Source of the DNA: Bimastos eiseni
Lineage: Eukaryota; Annelida; Clitellata; Crassiclitellata; Lumbricidae
Reading direction: 5' to 3'
Assembly (NCBI GenBank): GCA_959347315.1
Contig: OY365814.1
Location: 5,148,864 to 5,212,863, forward strand
Length of the DNA: 64,000 nucleotides
The notes beneath the pieces are model-generated. The model was given only the letters and a program-made list of their open reading frames with translations. It did not search any database and had not been told where the DNA came from. Numbering within the stretch: the first letter of the stretch is position 1; the number at the start of each line of letters is the position of its first letter. A program made the translations under genes and the position numbers. Of this stretch, positions 23,244 to 34,734 are shown one piece after another.

Positions 23244-23818
23244 GTTACGGACCTCGGCTGAAATAAGACTCGGTAAGACACCCACTGTGCAAGGTAGGCA
23301 CTGCCAGAGGACCTCGCGACCTGACCTACAGCAAATACACTGACCGATAAAAATGACGAAATAAGCCTATGTTGAACAATGATGGTATGGAAATAGTATA
23401 ATAACAACAACGTAGTCTTCTTTTTAAGAAAGAAGCCTTGGAACTCATAAGAGAATATGGTTATATTTATTGCTTGGTTTCCAGGAGAATACCAGTTTTC
23501 GGATGCCATCGTTTAAACACAATGTGCAATATTATTTCAACCGAAGTAGGCGAGGCCGCAAACCGGACAGCCGTTGCAAAACAATCGAAATACCGCCCAT
23601 CACCAGAGCGCATGCATTTGTGGTGGTAGCGCTGGAGTTCAGCGGTACTTAGAGTTAAGAACGACTGGATTTTGTGTTGGAGTTGGGACGAAGGCCTAAC
23701 CGATACACAATTTGACACATTTCGGATTAGCTACCTTTCAAAAGCTTCAGGATAGCTGTCCGAAGCGGGAACGCCATGTGATTTTCTACGTCCCTCAATC
23801 CTAAATTGTTCACCTTGT

Positions 23819-23862
23819 TGTTGTTGTTGTTGTTGTTGTTGATGACGATGATGATGATGATC
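23819..23862. repeat. (TTG)n(ATG)n microsatellite
   Basis: A run of TTG units passes into GATGATGATG. Confidence 0.9.
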
Positions 23863-23924
23863 CCGATTCTATACGAGCATGATATTTTACAATAATCTAG
23901 CGTTACCTTAAGCATGATTCTTTT

Positions 23925-24165
23925 CATCTATCCATCTTCCGGTTGAACTGAATTCGTTTCATCAGCCCACCTCCAACTTGATCAACAACTCTTTTACCAA
24001 TCCAACTTCTATTTAGCAAGGATTCGTTTGGCCATAATCCAACTTCTACTGCATGTATCGCATGCATTGCGCGATCAATAACCTTTTCATCGTAAACCAT
24101 TTGTCCGTGAACCAATTTTTTTAACCTTTTGTCGGTGAACCATTTGTCGCGGAGCTCTTTATTCG
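23925..24165. repeat. Array of CATCxATCCAxCTTC units and CCATTTGTCCGTG words
   Basis: 23928-24055 holds degenerate copies of the inverse of the AAGCTGGATTGATGAAAAG unit (TTTCATCxAxCCxACTTC type). It is followed at 24095-24160 by ACCATTTGTCCGTGAACCA-type words. The same order of modules occurs at 34435-34945. Confidence 0.55.
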
Positions 24166-24217
24166 GTCCGAAATATAAAAAAAATTTCATGATAATACAA
24201 AACTTAACTTGTCAAAG

Positions 24218-24372
24218 GTCCGAAATTTCGGGATATCACTTTAATCAAATTCCTGCCAATACTCGAACTCGGACTAAATGTTGGCCAAGAAGGAGTGAAA
24301 TTTCCAGAGGATTTGGATTGGGAGCCATTTTACGACGCAATACTTACCAGAATGGATGATTCGCTGGTAGAG
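24218..24372 (+). CDS. DEG/ENaC channel, exon 2
   Basis: The exon encodes extracellular domain of an ASIC/FaNaC-like channel, including KFLPILELGLNVGQEGVKF and DWEPFYDAILTRMDDSLVE, which corresponds to the FYDRAGHDIRDML region of ASICs. The acceptor is TTGTCAAAG, phase 1 in; the donor is GAG/GTAAGA, phase 0 out. Its incoming phase equals the outgoing phase of the minus-strand exon at 727-1033. No plus-strand exon 1 with a first membrane helix could be found upstream. Confidence 0.8.
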
Positions 24373-25599
24373 GTAAGATTAAAGATTATGATGCTTAAAA
24401 TTGTTAATTGTGTATTATAAAGTTTGAAATTGAAGGGACATTCTGGTTTCCATGTGCCCCTAAACTGTCACCTGCCACTCTTCCCATTCTTCATTTAAAT
24501 CAAACAGAGAATATAATCATCTTCAGTCAGCAGGGCAACAGTGTCACTAGAGACCAAGTGTGCAAATATATCGTAATTGGATCTTTTATAAGTATCCTAG
24601 CAAGACAACATAGATTCAGCATAGGATTAAATGTAAGCTAAATAAACAGACTGTACATAAATGCTATAAGACATAATTTCTCAAATACGATCTTTTAGCT
24701 TAAAATAAAGTGGAGCCTAATTCGCTCGCTCTTTACGTTGTAACTCTTATTTTTAACTCTAACCGGGTGTTGAATCAAAGATTAACAGCTATCACTTTGT
24801 AGGAAAAGCCCACTCTTTTCAATTCTTTGACCCGATCGTGAATAAGCTTGTGCCCTACGTCAGGCTTTAAAATGGCGCTTTAGACTTTTTATAGATTACG
24901 AAATGATGCGTTACAAAAAGCACTTGATCCACACAACACATAATATTGAGCATTTGCGTTCTCCTCCTCTGTTGTTCCTTTGGTCTTGAGTAGAATTCGT
25001 CTGCGGAACGATCATGTATGCACCCATCCAATCGTATTTCCCACAGTATAAGGCATTGATGCAGCAGACCCTGCAACACTGCACCATTCATGAGACATAA
25101 TATATGGACAAAACTTTCTAAAATTATCAACTCTTCCTTTTAAAACTGGCTTTTAACTCCAGACTCTACAAATAGTCGAGGTTGTGCCAATGTTTATAAA
25201 GTGCGAAAGGTTTGACGTTCAAAAAACAGGCATATATAATATAGCAATCCTCTCTTCATACATATTTTTGAAAGGCTAATGCACAGGGCTGTACCGAGCT
25301 GTAATTGCGCCCTGTGCCTAGCGTAAATCTAGCGCTCCCACATTTTGCATTTCGAAAATAATATTAAATTTATTAATGCACAAGAAATGATTCTACTGGT
25401 ATAACTCCCACCAAAGCACTTTCTAGGTTGACGTTTTAACTGTAACTGTATTTTTTTGTTTTATTCGTGAATGATAATAGTGGCTTACTTCAAGAAAGAA
25501 TGAATTTATAGAATAGTAAAAGTTATTCCATCCTGAAATTTGCGCCCCTTCCATATTTGTACCCTATGCAACGGCCCCGCTGGTCCCGCCATCGGTACG
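24373..25599 (+). other. Start of channel intron 2
   Basis: No further exon or clear transposon recognised in this part of the intron. Confidence 0.45.
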
Positions 25600-26090
25600 G
25601 CCAGCTAATGCACATCAGGTTCGGCAAATACATCGATATAAATACGGCATCCGATCTGGTCACTCAACTGTTATGCCACCAATTCGTATGCAGGACCTTA
25701 TCACTGTAGTAATCGATTACAACAATTTACATTAGGAGTCTTTTTTCGACCTAGCAAGAGCTCTTGATGCCGTTAATGGCCGCATGAAATAAACACAGTC
25801 ACCACGGTATCGGAGCTGGTTCAAATGCTACTGCTCTAATCGTTGCCGACTACAGACGCTTCTTGCAATAGTACTTTACAGCAAGACGCCCTATTACCTT
25901 AGGTGTTCCTTACAAAATAAAGCTGTTCGAATAATGACTGCCACACCATATAATTCCCAGACCGGCTCATTACTCAGTTAGTTCATTAATAAATGGCATA
26001 CATAATAATTGCACACAGAAGAACTTACCAGCTTGCTGAATGTATGTGTCGTTTTGCCAGCAATCTTCTTCCATCTTTAATTATAATTGT
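25600..26090 (+). mobile_element. Degenerate LINE reverse transcriptase fragment
   Basis: With stops and deletions one reads YGIRSGHST (about 25644), FFDLARALDAVN (about 25743), ITLGVPY and, after a deletion, QNKAVRIMTATPYNSQT (about 25915), all in the order of CR1/L2-type reverse transcriptases. The catalytic FADD part is missing. Confidence 0.7.
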
Positions 26091-26410
26091 TTTCAATTAA
26101 GGTTTGATACCATTCTCGCCTTACTATACACTTTAGCTGTTACCTCAAACCTTACACCCATGCATTTGTAGGTCGACAGGCGAACTGCCAGAGATATATA
26201 TATATATATCTTTGTGCATTATTCCATGTGCTACGCATAGTAGGGTTGAGTGAAGATACAAAATCGTCTCAAACATCTCACAATAGCACGCAAAACTTGT
26301 GGAAGGTCTACAATAGCAAAAGTGCCAAATACCTTGCATTTCTGAAATAGTCTTCAGGTACTGCCACTGTCGATTAGTCAGTCACGTCCTTGACAGCTAG
26401 TTTCAGAGAT

Positions 26411-27184
26411 CGTTCTTCGGGTCGAGGACGAAACCCCTCTGACGAAACCCCTCTGACATAAACCCCTGACAAACCCTCTGACAACCCCCCTTAAGTAGGA
26501 CAAAAAGTAGGACAAAAACCTCTAAGAATAAAATAATTTGTGTTACTATTTTACTTTTATTATTTAGAAACGTGTGTATACTTTAAAGTCTGAAGTAAAG
26601 CATGTGTCATATTTGTCATTTCAAAGTCTGATGCGGTCACTCAGGTATCGTTGTCCAATAGTTAAATACCAAACAGTTAATTAGTTCCTTGGTCTTTTTG
26701 TTGATAATATATGATAGGTCTATGTACACTGAAGGCACCACTGTTCGTAATGCAGGCTACCTGTGACACGGCTTTTTCAGTCGCGTCAGGTGTGTCTATG
26801 CAGAGTGTATGTGTGTTATCTGTGACACGATTTTTTTATATAAGTTAGACCGGAGGTGTCAATCCTCCTCTAACTGATGAAGGCAAACATTCTGGTTCCA
26901 AGTGTCAGATAATCAAGATATCCCCTAAGACTCAAAAGATACCCCCGCCCCTATCTGGACGCCTCTGAGTTAGACCAATAGTCGTACTGAGTGTCACTTG
27001 TAATGTTGTGCAAACTTTGTTAGTAGTGTCAGTTACTATGGTATGGCTTCTAATTGCAGAAGCTAGTTAGGGCAAGAGGGGGGTTGTCCGGGGGTTTATG
27101 TGCTGCCTAAAACAGAGGGAGTTTATGTCAGAGGGCTTTTGTCGGGGGTTTTGTCAGAGGGGTTTGTTCTACACCCCGTTCTTC
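26411..27184. mobile_element. Non-autonomous DNA transposon, 758 bp, with CCCCTCTGACA words and 8-bp duplication
   Basis: Target duplications CGTTCTTC lie at 26411-26418 and 27177-27184. The element (26419-27176) starts GGGT and ends ACCC; its ends are inverted copies of about 25 bp with few changes. Both subterminal zones are tandem words: GACGAAACCCCTCT, GACATAAACCCCT and GACAACCCCC on the left (26429-26495) and their inverse on the right (27075-27160). No open frame. A smaller MITE (26851-26967) is nested inside. Confidence 0.85.
26843..26975. mobile_element. MITE copy 1, 117 bp, hAT-type, nested
   Basis: The element 26851-26967 begins CGGAGGTGTC and ends GACGCCTCTG. It is flanked on both sides by AGTTAGAC (26843-26850, 26968-26975), a perfect 8-bp duplication. 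Inside are GATGAAGGCAAAC and GGTTCCAAGTGTCAG. Related copies lie at 29138-29281 and 51376-51527. It is inserted in the 758-bp element, so it is the younger of the two. Confidence 0.85.
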
Positions 27185-27287
27185 TACCATGGACGCAGTG
27201 ACATGCATGCAATGCATGTGTGCATGTGACGAACATGTAGATAATATCAGACGATAAGAGGCAAGCCTACATTACTGTTCAGCGTGT

Positions 27288-28526
27288 CCTGTGTGCAGTG
27301 ATGGCCACTTTTAACTACTATAGTCATTAACTAGTAGTTATAACTACTATAGAAGTAGTTGCCTTGTAGGTATAACTAGTTCTTAAGAAGTAGTCAAACA
27401 AGTTAGATAGTTATAACTACCTTTATCAAGTAGTTTTAAGTTTACTACAATATTTCACATTAACTACATTTTTTCCTATTTACGAGTTCCGTCTTACAAT
27501 AATTTGTCATTTCACAACAAACATGGACGTTGCCCATAATAATCTCATGAGTAAATTTGATATGTAATTGTTTCATTAAAATTTGCGCAATCTATTGTGG
27601 GGAAGCTGGTTCCTCTCAGAACTATAGAGAAAGCCTAAGGCCTTATGCCTGTTTAATGGCATACCTAGAGATTGTTGAGCGATAAGAACTAGAGTAAAGT
27701 GGTCTTAGACGGGTTGGAGCTTATGAAGAATACAGCTGTTACGCAGTTGAATTACCACGGGTGCATGGGCGGCCGGGTAAATTTACAAGTAGGCCTTAGA
27801 GAGGTGATTGTCCAGTCAAGAATGACAGAGGCGAGAGAGAGAGAGAGAGACAGAAACAGGTAGAGACCGACAGAGACAGACAGAGAGAAACAGTGAGACA
27901 GACAGAGACAGACAGACAGAGACAGAGACACAACGGTATGAGATTGGCTGGATAGAGCAGTGGTCGTATTAGATCTTAGCAGCGATTGAGGAATTGAAGA
28001 AGAACGGTTGATGCAGGCAGCAAAAGATGAGATATACAGTGATATAGTATCACTTGTAGTATAATATATTTACACTAATTTTTGTTTCTGAACATTAACA
28101 TTTTCTAAGAGTTTTACAGTTCTGGACTTTGTAGGCTAGACATTTTTGTAGTTGTAACAAGTTGGCTAATGTTACTGCTAAAACTGTGCTCTGATCAGGG
28201 TGATTTGTGCTAGTAGTTCTTGTCCTTGTTAGTTTACAATTAGATAATTATGTGATTGTGTTTCTGATCATTTTTATTACTTACATCGAATATCAGCAAT
28301 TAATACAGGCAATAAACTTGCATACTGCTTGGTGACTATCAATGCACCATTTCATAACATTAGCAAAGTAGTCTCAAAAGTAGTTAACTGCTTATGGGGC
28401 AGTTACAAAAGTAGTTATAACTACGTGTCATCTAAAGTAGTTAAATAGTAGTTATAATTACATATTTTCAAAAAAGCTAAGAAGTAGTTTTAACTACTAA
28501 ATAGTCGAGTAGTTGGTGCCTGTGCG
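27288..28526. mobile_element. Non-autonomous hAT-like element, about 1.2 kb
   Basis: Left end CAGTGATGGCCAC at 27296; both ends are packed with AGTAGTTATAACTAC words (27305-27440 and 28375-28510), the usual ends of one hAT group. CCTGTGTG (27288-27295) and CCTGTGCG (28519-28526) may be the target duplication, with one difference. The interior is non-coding and includes a GA/CAGA microsatellite at 27835-27935. The last 300 bp are homologous, in inverse orientation, to 44844-45125. Confidence 0.75.
27832..27935. repeat. (GA)n/(GACA)n microsatellite
   Basis: GAGA and CAGACAGA runs inside the hAT-like element. Confidence 0.85.
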
Positions 28527-29129
28527 TAACTTGTTCCTATTGTAATCTGACCACAGCTCCTAGAAGGCGCTGGACATCGCAGCTGTGAAGTGTCTGATAT
28601 ATTCAATATGAGCGGGCCTACCTCATGTCATATCTGCTCCATGTTGGCGTGTAGATAACAAAACAATCGTGGTATTATTGACTAATTCGGTATTAATAAA
28701 TGCGTAGTTAACAGGACAATCGTGATATTATTGATTAATTCGGTATTACTAAATCTTCTGCTTTAGCAGTAACTACACAAGGTAACTAAAGAAATCGTGT
28801 GTGCATGGCGGTCATTAAACTAGCCCTCCTGATTAATTGCCACTGTGGTAGGCTATTTTCTGGTAATGTTCTGATTGTCACACAATGCACCAGTGAATTA
28901 TGAAACATGTAGTCATTAGGGTGGAGCGAAATTATGAAGTTGCTCAAGAAAAGTTAAATAATTACAACACATATTTAATTAGTCCAGACTTAAGTACGCG
29001 TCAAAAGTACTTGTACGATCAGCTATTATTAACGGTTCTGTCCACAAGACCTAGCTCTGTGAAATGCAGGAACAATCTGCCACTCAGGTTGCAACAGCAA
29101 ACTGTGTGCTCAGACTCCATGTGTCAACT

Positions 29130-29289
29130 AGCGAACCCAGAGGCGTCAATCCCTCCCCTGCGTGATGGAGGCAAACACCCCGGTCCCAAGTACCAAGAAG
29201 GCATTCATTCCCCTAACACGCAAAAACATTTCCTGATATTGGAGGCATATGCCTCCGGACTCCCCTATCTGGACGCCCCTTAACCAACC
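29130..29289. mobile_element. MITE copy 2, 144 bp, hAT-type
   Basis: The element 29138-29281 begins CAGAGGCGTC and ends GACGCCCCTT. Flanks AGCGAACC and AACCAACC agree at six of eight positions. It has the shared internal words GATGGAGGCAAAC, GGTCCCAAGTACCA and the palindromic ATTGGAGGCATATGCCTCCG. Confidence 0.75.
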
Positions 29290-29589
29290 ATCGCATGAAC
29301 TTCACACTACTTTTGACTTTCACCATTAAAGTCTACTCCCCAGTGTGGTTAAACATCTAGTGCAAACCGTCGTGTAAAGATGGAGCAAAATATTTGCACA
29401 AATCAGTCGCGTTCTCTCGTTATTTGAGCGATGACATTCTTGCTGTGGTGGACCCAGTTAGTCAGCGGAACTATGGAAACGTACTATGGTCATCGCGAAA
29501 ATATGCTGCTGAGCATGATTAGACGAAAGAGCAGTGATCCGAGAGCTTGAAATACGCCGAATACTTAGAGCAAGGAAACAGGGACTGTA

Positions 29590-29710
29590 CGCAGATTCAA
29601 AGTACCGCAATTAAACTTTGAAGCATCCAACTATATAGAACTTATCAATTGGGGAGATGAAGTGACTGAGCCACCAGTGATAATGAATATTTCAGATGCT
29701 GAATTGAAGG
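29590..29710 (+). pseudogene. Relic of an unidentified, probably transposon-derived, coding sequence
   Basis: An open stretch ending in a TAA at about 29725 reads FEASNYIELINWGDEVTEPP, then VIMNISDAELKAFMTE. It looks like protein-coding sequence but I cannot name the family, and there is no start or splice context. Confidence 0.35.
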
Positions 29711-29914
29711 CATTCATGACTGAATAAGAGACACCATCTCTGTGTTTTCCACGATTTCCATGTCTTATCCAGGTAGTGGACCAATGTGTAATTTAATGCA
29801 GTCTATAGACCTCTTAGCTTCTACTAACACGTGTGAATAATGGTGATTAATGAATAGCTTATAACTTGACGTTCCTCTGGCCCAATTCAATTGTCTCAAT
29901 GTATATTTTTAGAG

Positions 29915-30035
29915 GTCTGCGGGTAGAGCGTTTTTGCTACTCGACCAATACCCGTAACACAGGAGCGTTACCCGTACCTGCATCCGACCCGTATTCAAAA
30001 TTCCTACCCGACCCGTACCCACGTGTATAACCCCT
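29915..30035. repeat. Repeat rich in TACCCGACCCGTA words
   Basis: Several TACCCG and CGACCCGTA words occur here; the inverse (GGGTCGGGT) recurs at 39770-39845. The pattern is common in ends of hAT-like repeats, but no element boundary is visible. Confidence 0.5.
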
Positions 30036-30179
30036 ACCCATCACGTCATTATCATGCCCTCTCATAGTCTTGATGCCTATCAGGCTAATAGGATCACAAC
30101 TTACTAAGCATTATGCTGTTGTCGTAATAGTACCCTCATCTACAGCAGCATCAGTGACAGGAGCCGTAGTGGTAGCTAT

Positions 30180-30840
30180 GGCGGCGGGAGCAGGGGAATA
30201 AGGAGGAAGTGGAGAAGGAGAAAGGAGAGGAAGAAAAAAGAGGAGGATTGAAGCTAGAAGAGGAAAAAGTGGAGAAGAGGAGGGAAATTAGATGCAGCAG
30301 ATGGGGCAGGACCAGAATGAAAAGCAGAAAGGAGAAGAGGAGATCGGAGGCAGGAGGAGGAGGAGATAAAGAAGTAGGAAGGGGAGGAGTAAAAAAATGA
30401 GGAGAAGGTACAAGAGGAGTTCGGAGCTTGAGGATGAGAGGAGGAAGAGGAGGACAAACCAGGAAAAGAAGGAGGATGGAAGAGGAGAGGCAGCAGACGG
30501 TCAGAAGCAGAAGGACAAGTTGGAGGAAGATTATGAAGAGGAGAAGGAGGACGAGGATGAGAAAGCAACATAGGTGGAAGAAGAGGAAGAGTAAGAGCGA
30601 GAGATAGAGCCGTAGGAGAGGCAGGAGGAGCAGGAGGAGCAGGAGGAGCAGGAGGAGCAGGAGGAGCAGGAGGAGCAGGAGGAGCAGGAGGAGCAGGAGC
30701 AGGAGCATAAATTAGGAGAATGAGGAATAGATGAGGGAGGAGATAAGAAAAGGAGGATTAGCATGAGGAGTAGCAGGAAAAGAGGAGGAAGAGGAATGCA
30801 AACATGCAAACCAGCGTTGAACATACATTCAAAGAGGAGG
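30180..30840. repeat. Purine-rich (GGA/GAA) tract with (AGGAGCAGG)n core
   Basis: About 660 bp are almost only A and G on the plus strand; 30622-30705 is a tandem AGGAGCAGG array. The minus-strand frames (poly-Leu, poly-Ser/Pro) follow from this composition and are not genes. It lies in channel intron 2. Confidence 0.85.
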
Positions 30841-30854
30841 GGAAGCATCATATG

Positions 30855-30891
30855 CAGGTATACAGTACTTGGTCCAAGTACTGTATACCTG
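30855..30891. repeat. Perfect 37-bp palindrome
   Basis: CAGGTATACAGTACTTGG, one T, then the exact reverse complement: two 18-bp arms with a single-base loop, just after the purine tract. Confidence 0.9.
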
Positions 30892-31285
30892 TTCCAGTTT
30901 GTCTATAATAGTATTTAAGTATGTGACGATGCAAGATTCACCTATATATTTATCGGTGTCATTGTAGCCCATAAAATGGACGTTGACACGGGTAAAACCA
31001 GGTATACTAGAACCCGTGATTAGTCTGCCCGTATATAAATATTAGTCATACAAGCCGACGAACTCTTTTCACGGCGCTTTCCTGTTCATCAAACGTTACT
31101 GCTTATGGAGGTTATATATATATATATATATATAATATGCAACACAGAAGAGTTCTCGCCCAATGGGATCGTCCAATGCTGTTCGGGGTTACCTATGCTT
31201 TATTTGGACTTGTCACATGCATGCTTCTTAAAATATTGTATCGTCGAGTTGATTGACATTTGAATGGATAATAATTACATTTCAG

Positions 31286-31373
31286 TGTTCGTTCGGGAAT
31301 CGACCCTGTAATATGAGTGATGCATTTGCGACAGTAATAAACGATTTGGGATGCTGTCTATCATTCAACCCAG
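31286..31373 (+). CDS. DEG/ENaC channel, exon 3
   Basis: TTTCAG acceptor in phase 0, then CSFGNRPCNMSDAFATVIND and LGCCLSFNPG. This is the conserved C...C...F..V.T..G.CYTFN segment of the extracellular domain. The donor G/GTAAAC leaves phase 1. Confidence 0.9.
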
Positions 31374-31680
31374 GTAAACATACGACAGTGCTCGGTAAAC
31401 TTATAAATAATTTGATTTAAGACAATGTCGAACTCCAACAATGTTTAGGCAGGCCTACGTGTGTAGGAAGTAGTAGTACCATCCCGGCCTGGTTGCTTAC
31501 CAAACGTCATTTTCAGAGTCTGATAATGATTCTTTTTCAATCCAGGTTTCAGTATGTCTGGCGACCTGTTAAAGAAATCAAAATAGGAAAAGCAACGTTT
31601 AATTCTTTCGTCTTCAATTTCCTCATTTCTTCTCTGTCGGACACGATTGTGTCCCGTACAACTAAGCGACGTACGATTAT

Positions 31681-31905
31681 ATAAATAATGTATATATATT
31701 ATATATAATATAAATATCATATATGTAAATTATACATATGTATATATGTATATCATATACATGTATATATATAATTTTATATTCTATGTATATATTTGAT
31801 ATATATTATATATATTGTTATATATATGTCTAAATATATATAATATATATCTACATGAATAATTGTATATATATTACTAGTATATGTATATATAATATAT
31901 GTAAT
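31681..31905. repeat. AT-rich (TATA)n tract
   Basis: Imperfect TATA/ATAT repeat bordering the RTE-like LINE fragment; similar sequence resumes at about 32380-32430. Confidence 0.85.
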
Positions 31906-31914
31906 AGTGTTATG

Positions 31915-32380
31915 TCATGTTACATCGTCATCGTCGCTTCGCGACGATTGTCTACATGAATGGAAAAGTGGTGTCCAATGCTTTCTGTCTCGTACGATGT
32001 TCATTAAGCTTGTGCCTTTTAAACCAGTCCACGCCATGACATGGTCAAACCAACAGATTCTGGGTCTTCCACGACTTCGGCTTCCTTCCACCATACCCAA
32101 CATCACACTGTTCTCAATACTGTCTTTAGGCTGTCTCACGATGTGACCAAAGTACCGCAGTTTTCTGGATTTGATGTGACCCAACAGTTCGCTGTCAACT
32201 TTCGCCATTTGATACACTTGTTCGGTTGTCATCATTGCTGTCCATGGAATTCTGAGCAGTTTCCTCATGCACTTGTTCTCAAATGCTTGTTTGCGTTTCT
32301 CTTCTTCTTGCTTTATTGTCCACGCCTCACAACCATACGCTGCTATTATTATGTAATAATAGTATATGTAATATTGTGAT
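31915..32380 (-). mobile_element. RTE-like LINE, C-terminal fragment, minus strand
   Basis: A minus-strand frame from 32268 to 31915 remains open and encodes MRKLLRIPWTAMMTTEQVYQ, KSRKLRYFGHIVRQ, MLGMVEGSRSRGRPRICWFD and WTGLKG, the typical tail of RTE/jockey-type endonuclease-reverse transcriptases. Further upstream (to about 32375) AYGCEAW-type sequence continues. It is 5'-truncated, as usual for LINEs, and embedded in AT microsatellite inside channel intron 3. Confidence 0.85.
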
Positions 32381-32613
32381 ATCTAGAATAAATATATACA
32401 CTCTAATATATAATAATATAATAATAGGGTTATGACGTTGTTTTCATCGGGCAGGAAAACCAGCTTCTCGGACATATATGCCTCTTGTTCAAGCCGGTTC
32501 TTTGGCCCGTCGGGCTCAAAGAGTTAAATTGCTTAATAGACAAACGTCAGACCAAAGCTGTGTTGTCTTAAATTGATGATTCCATAATTGCTGTAAACGT
32601 TTATTGCTTATAG

Positions 32614-32762
32614 GAAATTTGCTTAGCTTAAAAGTTATCTCTGACTTAGATACAGCAAAATACATGACAACACAACCTGGAGCCAATAATGGACTTCGCC
32701 TTGTGCTTTGGTTCAATCAGTCTGATTGCTTTGTTCCCAATTCTCCTGGTGTTGGATTCAGG
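32614..32762 (+). CDS. DEG/ENaC channel, exon 4
   Basis: TTATAG acceptor, phase 1 in, as left by exon 3. It encodes LKVISDLDTAKYMTTQ and GANNGLRLVLWFNQSDC, matching the GxxNGLxLxL segment of ASIC/ENaC extracellular domains. The donor AGG/GTATGC is in phase 0. Confidence 0.9.
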
Positions 32763-33759
32763 GTATGCCTTTTAAATAAACAGAAATTAATGTACTTTCC
32801 TTACATTTTTTAGAGTGATTCAGTATTCATAATTTTGTAAGGCAATTACTAACTTTGGCGATTTTTCTTGCCAACCAGTTGTTTATCAGTATAGGGTTAG
32901 TCTCAAAAGAGCAGATCTAGACGCGAACCACCACTGATGATCAGTAAAATTCAGGTATACTTTTAAACAAAATGAATAATAACAAATTATTTGAAAAATG
33001 TTGAACAACCATCGGGCTTTATCATTTAAACATGGTTATGGGCCTGTGTATAGAAAACAACTGCCTCCAGCATGACACTTCATAATTCTGCAGGTTCTCA
33101 CCGTTGACTCCATAAAACGACTCACAGCTGTTGCCGCTGTTATCCCGTAAAATAACAGACCAATCGTATCATCGCTTGCATCACTTGATTCCGCGAAAGT
33201 ATATTAATTTTGTTGCAAAAATCACGATAGTAATTTCCCTCTGGATGCAATTCCATATGGGAAGACGGACTCGATGAATGGGCCGGTGTGACGTCACAGA
33301 GTATCCCCTAAAAGTATCTCCGGATGCTACATTTAGAAACAGATTCTCCCCGGCGGATCTACATTTATTTCAGAATAGTTAGCCTAACGGAGACTGTGCT
33401 CAGAAACAGAGTCTACGGTGAGCGAGAGCATTTCATCCTCCGTTGAAATAGACTCCCCTCGGGGACATTTTATTTTAACGCGAATAAATGTAGTCTATAG
33501 TCACATTATATTCATGACCAACAAACAGTTAATGGAAACTAAATAATGAAATCGTGATAAACAATATCGTTAACTAAAAAATAAAAATAAGGAATTTAGT
33601 TCGGCGTAAAGAAGGGTTTTTACCATCTATGGCCTGCACGATTTGCATCATCCGTAAGAATATCTAACGAACTAAAATCATAACATGAGGAGCACCTCAG
33701 TGCTCATTACTTGGTCCATTATTATTTTTAATATATAAATGGGTTTTCTATGACTTAAA
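32763..33759 (+). other. Channel intron 4, first part
   Basis: No exon found. The block 33290-33490 has imperfect inverted words around CTACATTTATTT and AATAAATGTAG and may be another small repeat. Confidence 0.4.
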
Positions 33760-34734
33760 TGGACAGGACTGAAACTCAGCTTCCATTTAAGAAGAATTCT
33801 CTCCTAAATTCGGCTTCCATTTAAGCACAATCAGTCGGGATTTCATTTAAGCAGACTTCATTTCGTCGATGCCGCTTGCATGTTTACATTTAAGCAAAAC
33901 TTCTTCATCAATTTAGCTTCCGCTAAAACATTTTAGTTTTCACCAATCTACATTCTAATTAAACAGAATTGTTGTCAGCCCGTTTTTTTTTCCAGCAAAC
34001 GGACCAACATTAAGATTTAGCCTTCTTCCCTAACTATCGATCGGCTTTTTAACCGTATTTTTAATCTACATAAATAACTAAGATCCGATTTAACTTCTTC
34101 TTATTACTTCGAAACAAAACGATCATCAAATGCAAATCGAAAGTATCAACGAAAACAGCACACAATGCTAAAACTCCATAAGGCCTTAATCGAACACACG
34201 ACACTAAAATTGCCCGTTAGCAACTCTCTATAAAATTCGCGCGCAATCTGACATCAGCACACGTGCGATACAGCCGAATACAGCAGCTGCGGCATAGCGC
34301 CTACATCTATAACGTCGCTGCGCTCACAGTCTGCATTGAATATATCCTGACTGATATGTATATAATAACGATTAATACGACTTAAACTATTTTACAGTGT
34401 CCAAAATACGTGGACAATTGTATTAATCGATTCCGCTTCTACTTAAGCAGAATTTCATCCTCGATCCCGCTTCTAATTAGGCATGATTCTTTTCATCAAC
34501 GCAGCACAGTTGAGTCGTAAATCAAGATTCTACATGAATTCAGTTTTCACATAGATCCCGCTTCTACTTGATCCTGAATCTTTACATCGATCCCGATTCT
34601 ACTTCAGCAATGATTTTTCATCAAGCCAGCTTCTGTTTTAGCAAAATTCTTTGCATTTATCCATCCTCTTTTTAAGCAATAATTTTTCATCAACCCAACT
34701 TCTGTTTAAGCCGGAATCTTAAGCCTCAACCATT
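33760..34734. repeat. Array of CATCAATCCAGCTTC-type units
   Basis: Two clusters (33765-33960 and 34430-34715) contain degenerate units of about 36 bp reading TTTCATCxATCCxGCTTC, then CTACTTAAGCAGAAT; this is the inverse of the AAGCTGGATTGATGAAAAG unit seen at 15400 and 58300. Both clusters have the same orientation. Confidence 0.65.

Noticed and set aside
30151..30851. Minus-strand poly-Leu and Ser/Pro frames (185 and 106 codons)
   Set aside because: Result of the purine-only composition of the plus strand.
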